A DNA stretch of 64,000 bases from Chamaecrista fasciculata (lineage: Eukaryota > Streptophyta > Magnoliopsida > Fabales > Fabaceae), in contig QANZ01003782.1 of assembly GCA_003254925.1 (NCBI GenBank), positions 1 to 64,000 of the forward strand. Direction: 5' to 3'. The position numbers and the translations under genes were made by a program. Positions 57,912 to 64,000 of the stretch are shown piece by piece. A model generated the notes under the pieces. That model worked only from the letters and a program-made list of their open reading frames with translations. It was not told the DNA's origin and ran no database searches. Position 1 is the first letter of the stretch. Each line of letters begins with the position of its first letter.

Positions 57912-58299
57912 TGTTGGACCTAAGTCTAATATTGAGTGTGTAAAATAAGCCCACATTGCCTACACAAAAGAGATATGAGAGTTGAGGTTATTTTTGTTAT
58001 ATTATTTTATTTATTATTATAATTAATAAATATTTTATTAATTATTATAATTAAATAAATATTTTATTAGACCTATTATATATACTTGAGAACCCTAGTT
58101 TCTAAATTATGAGCAGCCTCTCTCTCTTTTGTATAGTCTCTGACTTTTCTCTGCTATTCTGTATCCCTCTTTGTGTGACATTGAGGAAGATTTCGTTTAA
58201 TCCTGTGAGAGTGTCGGTTTCTAATCTGGATACCGGAATATCTCTTCAGGACAGTGTCCTAGAGACGCGACTCGAAATTATTTTGAGAAATCCCCAACA
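57912..58299 (+). repeat. 5' LTR of the 57912 copia element
   Basis: 388 bases, TG..CA ends, paired with 62177-62565; about a dozen differences including short indels near TTTTGTAT(CAGA)GTCTC. Confidence 0.85.
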
Positions 58300-58319
58300 A
58301 TCTGAAGAGATATTAAAAC

Positions 58320-58712
58320 CTATTGTATTGACGGATGGGTATGATGCGTTCGCGATGGATGAGAATAGACGGCGGTGAAGTATACCAGCAAGGTGAGCAA
58401 CAGCAGTGGCCGGTGGCTCCTCTCGGCATCATCGAGAATTGCGGAGCGCCAATTGTTGATTAGCAGACCGAAGTTGTTCATCTCTATGGAATTTTGAGGG
58501 AATTCCCAATCTAGGTTTAGCCCATTGAATCCGAAACTTCTCGCGATCTGGATTGAGGAATCGATGGAGGACTTGCGCGAATCGGCGTTGTAAATTTTGC
58601 GGGAGCGAACAAAGTCGGTGAAAGGAACGAGCAAGAGAGTAACGAAACAAAGTCGGTGAAAGGAACGAGCAAGAGAGTAACGAAACGAGCTGTGGCGTTC
58701 GGAGCCCACCAT
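58320..58712 (-). pseudogene. Class V chitinase (GH18) gene fragment inside the copia element
   Basis: The minus-strand frame encodes ADSRKSSIDSSIQIARSFGF, then NGLNLDWEFPQ and an NNFGLLINNWRSAI stretch, a clear match to the core of plant class V chitinases. The family motif DGxDxDWE is present as NGLNLDWE: the catalytic glutamate is kept but two acidic positions read Asn. Only about 75 of roughly 350 residues are recognisable (about 58590-58360). A 39-base direct repeat (ACAAAGTCGGTGAAAGGAAC..) lies at 58609-58687. It sits antisense between the 5' LTR and the first copia domain, as expected of a host-gene piece carried by the element. Confidence 0.78.
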
Positions 58713-61417
58713 CGACGCAAATTGGGGTTGTTAGCATTATCTTTCATTAAATGTAATTTGTGGCGTTGGACTGGAGAGACAATGCGTTTGGTTTAAGTAT
58801 CATAATAATGGCAGTGCACTTGAAGAGGCTTGCAAGGAAGGATCCACTGAGGCCGATTTTAATTATTTATTCAAGATGCCATGGAGGTATGTTGATATAA
58901 ATTTTATTAATTAAATTAATAAAATATTTGTGGCCTGAGAGGTATGTTTGATTAATTAATAATTAAATTGAGAGTCATCATATACTCAGCAGTGGAAATA
59001 TATGTTTGACATTAGATTTAATATTGTGCTTAGAGAGATATGTTTGATTTATTTTATGATAAAAATTATGGGCAATTTGATTACAAACCCACTGAGTCTA
59101 ATTCCAATGTTATGTGAAATATAATTTTTATATGTGTGATATATCAGAACATCATAAATTGCAATATTTAATGAGAGCGGGGGGAAAATTATCAAAAGTG
59201 TGATAATCCTCTTAAATCAAATGAAATTTTGGTTTATAGAGATGATGACAATAATAATACAATTGTTATTGCTATGCTCTCTAATTTTTTATTATATCTG
59301 ATTTGAAAAAATGGGTGATAGATTGTGCTGCTACAAGACACAGTTGTTCTAATAAAGAACTGTATTCCTCCTTTGAAGAAGGGGATGATAAAATCTATCT
59401 TGTTGATTCCGGAACTACGAAGGTTCTAGGAAAAGTTGTGATTAAGCTCACAACGAGAAAGAGTTTGCAACTGAATGATGTTCTGTATATATCCACTGTG
59501 AGAGAAAATTTAATTTCTGTTGCTCTATTAGTGAAAGCTGGGATTAAAGTGTCATTTAAATCTTATAAGATTATAATGACAAAGAATAATATTTGTGGGA
59601 AAGAGTTATTGTAATCAAGATCTGTATATTTTGAGTATTGATAAAATATCAATTAACTCAAATATTTGGTTATTTGTTGTTATATTATTTTATTTTTATC
59701 ATAGAATATATAAATATTACAGATGAGTTTGTACCTGTCATTTATGGTTTTTGGCAAGTTTATTTTTAATGTGGAAAAATTGCATCCTATAAATTATTTA
59801 TTTTGAAAGAATTGATGGATGTTTTGCTTGTTAGTTCTGGTGCTTATAATAATTTATGGGGTGAAGTTTTGTTATATGTTTGTTCTCTACAAATAGAATT
59901 CTTCGTAGGAAGACTGATAAGACACCTTATGAGTATGGAAAGTTTTTATAGCAAATTTGAAATATTTGAAAGTGTGGGGGTGTCTTATTAAAGTTTTATT
60001 ACCTATTTTTTAAAAGAGAAAATTGGGTTCTAAAACTGCTGACTGTGTTTTTATTGGTTATGCTTAAAATAGTGGTGCATATAGATTCTTAATTTTAAGA
60101 AGTGGTGTTTTGAATCAAAACACAATTATTGAGACAAATGATGCAAATTTTTTGAAAATATTTTTCCTTTGATAGTTGAGCATATTCCTAGAAATTTTGA
60201 GACCTCTTTTGCTTCGTCTTCCATTTTAGAAAATGATGATTTGAATGAAAATTTGAGAAGAAGCAAAAGGGATAGAAAAGAAAAATCTTTTGGAGATGAC
60301 TTTCATACTTTTCTAGTTGAAGATGAGCCTAGAAATTTTTATGAAGTTGTTTCTTCTCATGATGCTGATAAATGGGGAGAAGCTTTTAAAGCTGAAATTG
60401 GTTATTTAAATAAGAATAAAACATGAGTATTAGTTGATTTGCCTTACGGAGCAAAACCAATTGGGTGTAAATGAGTTTTTAAAAGGAAACTTTTTCCTAT
60501 GATTTTATAGATAAATATAAAGCGAGGTTGGTAGCTAAAGGCTATACACAAAAGAAAATATTGATTATTTTAATACATTGTCTCTTGTGACCAGAATTTT
60601 TTCTGTGCGAATTTTGATTGCTTTAGCATCAATTCATAATCCTTTTATTCATTAAATGGATGTGAAAACTGTTTTATCTAAATGGTGATTTAGATGAAGG
60701 AATTTATTTGATACAACCTGAAGGGTTTAGTGTTCCTGGTCAAGAGAATAAAGTAAGTAAATTAGTGAAGTCATTGTATGGTTTAAAACAAGAACCCAAA
60801 CAATGACATGAAAAATTTGATAAAGTTTTGTTAAGTGGTAATTTCTCTTATGTTGAAGTTGAAAGATGTGTTTACAATAAAGTTGTAAATGATGATTGTG
60901 TTATTATATGCTTGTATGTGGATGACATGCTAATTTGTGGTACAAGTATGTGTATTATACTTGAAATAAAATCTTTACTTGCTTCTAATTTTGATATGAA
61001 AGATATGGGTGAAGCAAAACTGTTTTTGGTGTTAAAATCATAAGGAATGGAAATTGTATCTTACTCTCTCAAGAACTTTATATTGAGACGATTCTGAGAA
61101 AGTTTGAACAATATGATAGATCTCTTGTGAATACTCCTTATGATTCTAGTGTGCAATTAAAGAAAAATAGAGGAGATCTTGTGGCTCAATCTAAATATGC
61201 ATAGATTATTGAGAGTTTGTTGTATTTAATAAATTATACCAGGCCTGACATAGCTTATGCTGTGTATAGATTGAGCAGATATACTCATTGTCCAAACAAT
61301 GAACGTTGGGAGGCATTGGTAAAAATAAAATATTTGAGAGGTGCCATAAACTATGGTATACTATATAGTGGATTTCCCGCTGTATTAGAAGGATACAGTG
61401 ATGATAACTGGATTTCA

Positions 61418-61893
61418 NNNNNNNNNNNNNNNNNNNNNNNNNNNNNNNNNNNNNNNNNNNNNNNNNNNNNNNNNNNNNNNNNNNNNNNNNNNNNNNNNNN
61501 NNNNNNNNNNNNNNNNNNNNNNNNNNNNNNNNNNNNNNNNNNNNNNNNNNNNNNNNNNNNNNNNNNNNNNNNNNNNNNNNNNNNNNNNNNNNNNNNNNNN
61601 NNNNNNNNNNNNNNNNNNNNNNNNNNNNNNNNNNNNNNNNNNNNNNNNNNNNNNNNNNNNNNNNNNNNNNNNNNNNNNNNNNNNNNNNNNNNNNNNNNNN
61701 NNNNNNNNNNNNNNNNNNNNNNNNNNNNNNNNNNNNNNNNNNNNNNNNNNNNNNNNNNNNNNNNNNNNNNNNNNNNNNNNNNNNNNNNNNNNNNNNNNNN
61801 NNNNNNNNNNNNNNNNNNNNNNNNNNNNNNNNNNNNNNNNNNNNNNNNNNNNNNNNNNNNNNNNNNNNNNNNNNNNNNNNNNNNNNNNNNNNN
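61418..61893. other. Assembly gap (476 N)
   Basis: A run of N within the copia RNase H region. Its true length and content are unknown. Single Ns also occur at 24142 and 35852, the former in a poly-T run. Confidence 0.99.
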
Positions 61894-62176
61894 AAATCTC
61901 TAGAGCATTCATTATGAAACAGGCACGCGCACGGCCGTTGTAACGCGCAAAAACGTCGTTAATAGCAGAAATGTGGGGGTATAATCTGACTCTTAATGCC
62001 TCTAGTATACAACAAGAGTAGTTGGTTCATAGAAGCAGGCTTCACTGACTACTCTGTGTACTATGTGTTATTGGTCTAGGTCTAGTTCATAGTCGGAAAG
62101 ACACTAGATACAATGGTTATGCCCATGGGTGAGACTCATGAGAAATGTGGTTCTTTATTTTACACATGTGGGGGAT

Positions 62177-62565
62177 TGTTGGACCTAAGTCTAATATTGA
62201 GTGTATAAAATAAGCCCACATTGTCTACACAAAAGAGATATGAGAGTTGAGGTTATTTTTGTTATATTATTTTATTTATTATTATAATTAATAAATATTT
62301 TATTAATTATTATAATTAAATAAATATTTTATTAGACCTATTATATATACTTGAGAACCCTAGTTTCTAAATATGAGCAGCCTCTCTCTTTTGTATCAGA
62401 GTCTCTAACTTTTCTTCTGCTTTTCTGTATCCCTCTTTGTGTGACATTGAGGAAGATTTCGTTTAATCCTGTGAGAGTGCCGGTTTCTAAGCTGGATACC
62501 GGAATATCTCTTCAGGACAGTGTCCTAGAGACGCGACTCGAAATTATTCTGAGAAATCCCCAACA
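62177..62565 (+). repeat. 3' LTR of the 57912 copia element
   Basis: 389 bases starting TGTTGGACC after a purine tract and ending CCCCAACA directly before the ACTTT duplication. Confidence 0.85.
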
Positions 62566-62570
62566 ACTTT

Positions 62571-63206
62571 TATATACTCTGTTATCTAAAAGAAATTAAA
62601 GAACTCCAGTGGATAATTACAACCTTAGGCTTGTGTGTAATGCTCAGTTTGGGACCGTTTGGTTTGAATCCAATTTCGTCTTTTACTCATAGGGGTTGCT
62701 TTTCGAAGTTATGCTTTTTCAGCTCACAAACAGACACACTTCAAAAACGAAGAGACCATGAATTTCCTGATTATAAACTTTAATTTATGACTTATCACTT
62801 GTGAGTTGTGAATGACTTATGACCTTATCTTTTCTTTTGGTGGGTCCTTTTTTTTTTTATCATAATTTGATAATTTGATTTCATATTTGATGCATTTTTT
62901 TTTTTTATGGAAAACCATTAGCAAGGTTATTTGCATAAACTGCACCCGGACCGGACCGGATCGAGTTTGAACCTAGCTTGATTTATGAATTGGGTTCAAA
63001 TTTGGACCTGGGCTCGATAGACTTAGGATATTATTGGGCCAGGTTCGACTAGAAGGTGAGGGTTCGATTTGATAAAAATTGAATGAAGAAGAAGGTAATA
63101 AGAAAAACTTAAATACAACAATTATTAGTTATCATTCCTCATTAGTAATAAGTTTTGGGTTGACCATTTTACAAACAATGGCTTCATATAATTGTCTATG
63201 TTCATT
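62571..63206. other. Intergenic stretch with GGACCGG-type repeat
   Basis: 62940-63070 has CCGGACCGGACCGGATCGAG and GGGCCAGGTTCGA, resembling the motifs near 57220-57620. No gene. Confidence 0.4.
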
Positions 63207-64000
63207 GAGCAAACCCCATTTTTGGTCCCTCAATTGTTACTGAGTCGAGGAATCGGTCCCTCAATTGTGAGAAACTACAACTCAATCCCTCAATTGTACA
63301 ATCCCGTTTACGTTTTGGTCCCTCACGTCTGGTCCGTTAGTGATAGAGGTGTTAAGTGATGACGTGTCACCGTTATCTGCTTAGGTGGCTGTTAAATGCT
63401 TAGTTGAGGGACCAAATCCTCGACTCAGTAACAATTGAGGGACCAAAAAAGGGGTTTGCTCAAATTAATATCCAACTCATTTCCACTTGACACCTCATTC
63501 AAACTACTCTCTTGCAATTTGGTACCATAACCCCTAAATCCCCTAAAACTTTTTTTAATCCTCTTCTTCATCTTTTTCATCTTCTTCATCATTTTAGTCC
63601 CAAATCCTAAAAATAAAATTGTAAAGTATCCTAAAACCTTTCCAAACATTCCAATTTAGTCGTTAAATGTATAAAAAACCCTAAAACCCTAAACCCTAAA
63701 AAAAAAATCTACTTTGAGTTCATTCATTTTATCCCATTATTCTCAATTTATTAAATCATAATTAAAAAAAACATTTTAGTCCCTGAACCCTAATTTCTTC
63801 ATCTTCATCCTCATTCCTCTCTCATCTTTCATTCCTCACCGCCGATCCTACTGCTTCAACCAAATCCTCAAACATCAAAATGGCTCGACTTGCTTTCTCT
63901 CTCATGAGTCTCTAAGCTTCTCGATTCCTTCCTTCGCTGCCACGAGAGCTTTTCCGCTGATGAATGATGATGATGATGATGATATGAACTGATGATGAAC
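63207..64000. mobile_element. Large foldback element, GAGCAAACC family, copy 2 (runs off the window)
   Basis: From GAGCAAACC at 63207 it follows the 19398 element closely, with the self-complementary outer arm (63207-63461), the shared module, a short CCCTAAA array (63675-63700) and the centre. At 63888 it jumps from the equivalent of 20084 to that of 20396, lacking the 311-base captured segment. The right half and the target duplication lie beyond the window. Confidence 0.85.

Larger units (their letters stand above)
57912..62565 (+). mobile_element. Broken Ty1/copia element with recent LTRs and a captured gene piece
   Basis: 5' LTR 57912-58299 and 3' LTR 62177-62565 begin TGTTGGACC and end CCCCAACA and look about 97 percent identical by eye. 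The 5-base flank repeat ACTTT is exact (57907-57911, 62566-62570). A purine tract GTGGGGGA precedes the 3' LTR. The interior has a copia-like protease segment (59303-59614), integrase-like scraps (about 59800-60430) and reverse transcriptase and RNase H parts (about 60430-61417), then the assembly gap. Coding is broken in many places, although the LTRs suggest a fairly recent insertion. An antisense chitinase-like fragment occupies the leader (58320-58712). Confidence 0.88.

Noticed and set aside
61398-61943. Long frames across the N run
   Set aside because: They exist only because N codons are read as open; no sequence is known there.

Overview
The window reads as nuclear DNA from a dicotyledonous plant. 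It is AT-rich, its genes have GT-AG introns and plant-type families (tau glutathione S-transferase, PRONE-type ROPGEF, non-specific lipid transfer protein, plant universal stress protein), and gene-poor stretches are packed with short inverted-repeat elements, plant-type SINEs, Helitron ends and Ty1/copia and Ty3/gypsy fossils. A run of N (61418-61893) and two single Ns mark it as a draft assembly.

Layout. 1-2480 is a broken Ty3/gypsy remnant. 2500-10600 has no gene and holds several inverted-repeat elements and two SINE-type insertions. 10679-12378 (+) is a four-exon universal stress protein gene. 12900-27250 is a large field of foldback elements with duplicated target sites, some carrying telomere-like CCCTAAA arrays and fragments that look captured from host genes. 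27490-29017 (-) is a two-exon tau GST gene whose intron holds a foldback element interrupted by a SINE. 30940-31245 (-) is a fragment of a berberine-bridge-enzyme-like gene. 31610-36712 (-) is a broken Ty1/copia copy. 36777-38872 is another large foldback element. 40422-43943 is a copia-type LTR element without visible coding. 46422-50783 (+) is a seven-exon ROPGEF gene. 50863-50934 (-) is tRNA-Pro(AGG). 51899-52749 (+) is a lipid transfer protein gene with one intron. 54146-55276 (-) is a five-exon gene of unrecognised function. 57912-62565 (+) is a copia element with near-identical LTRs and an antisense piece of a class V chitinase gene. 63207 to the end is the left part of a second copy of the foldback element at 19398-21414.

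The five intact protein genes are unrelated in function (stress signalling, detoxification, ROP GTPase activation, lipid transfer, unknown) and show no operon-like or cluster logic. The most unusual content is the mobile DNA. One set of large elements shares an inner module and telomere-like arrays but has different outer ends, and two of its types carry the same captured gene segment. A second set of three elements shares collinear interior modules but has quite different short repeats near the ends. Exon boundaries were assigned by eye from splice consensus, reading frame and family resemblance; no database search was possible.
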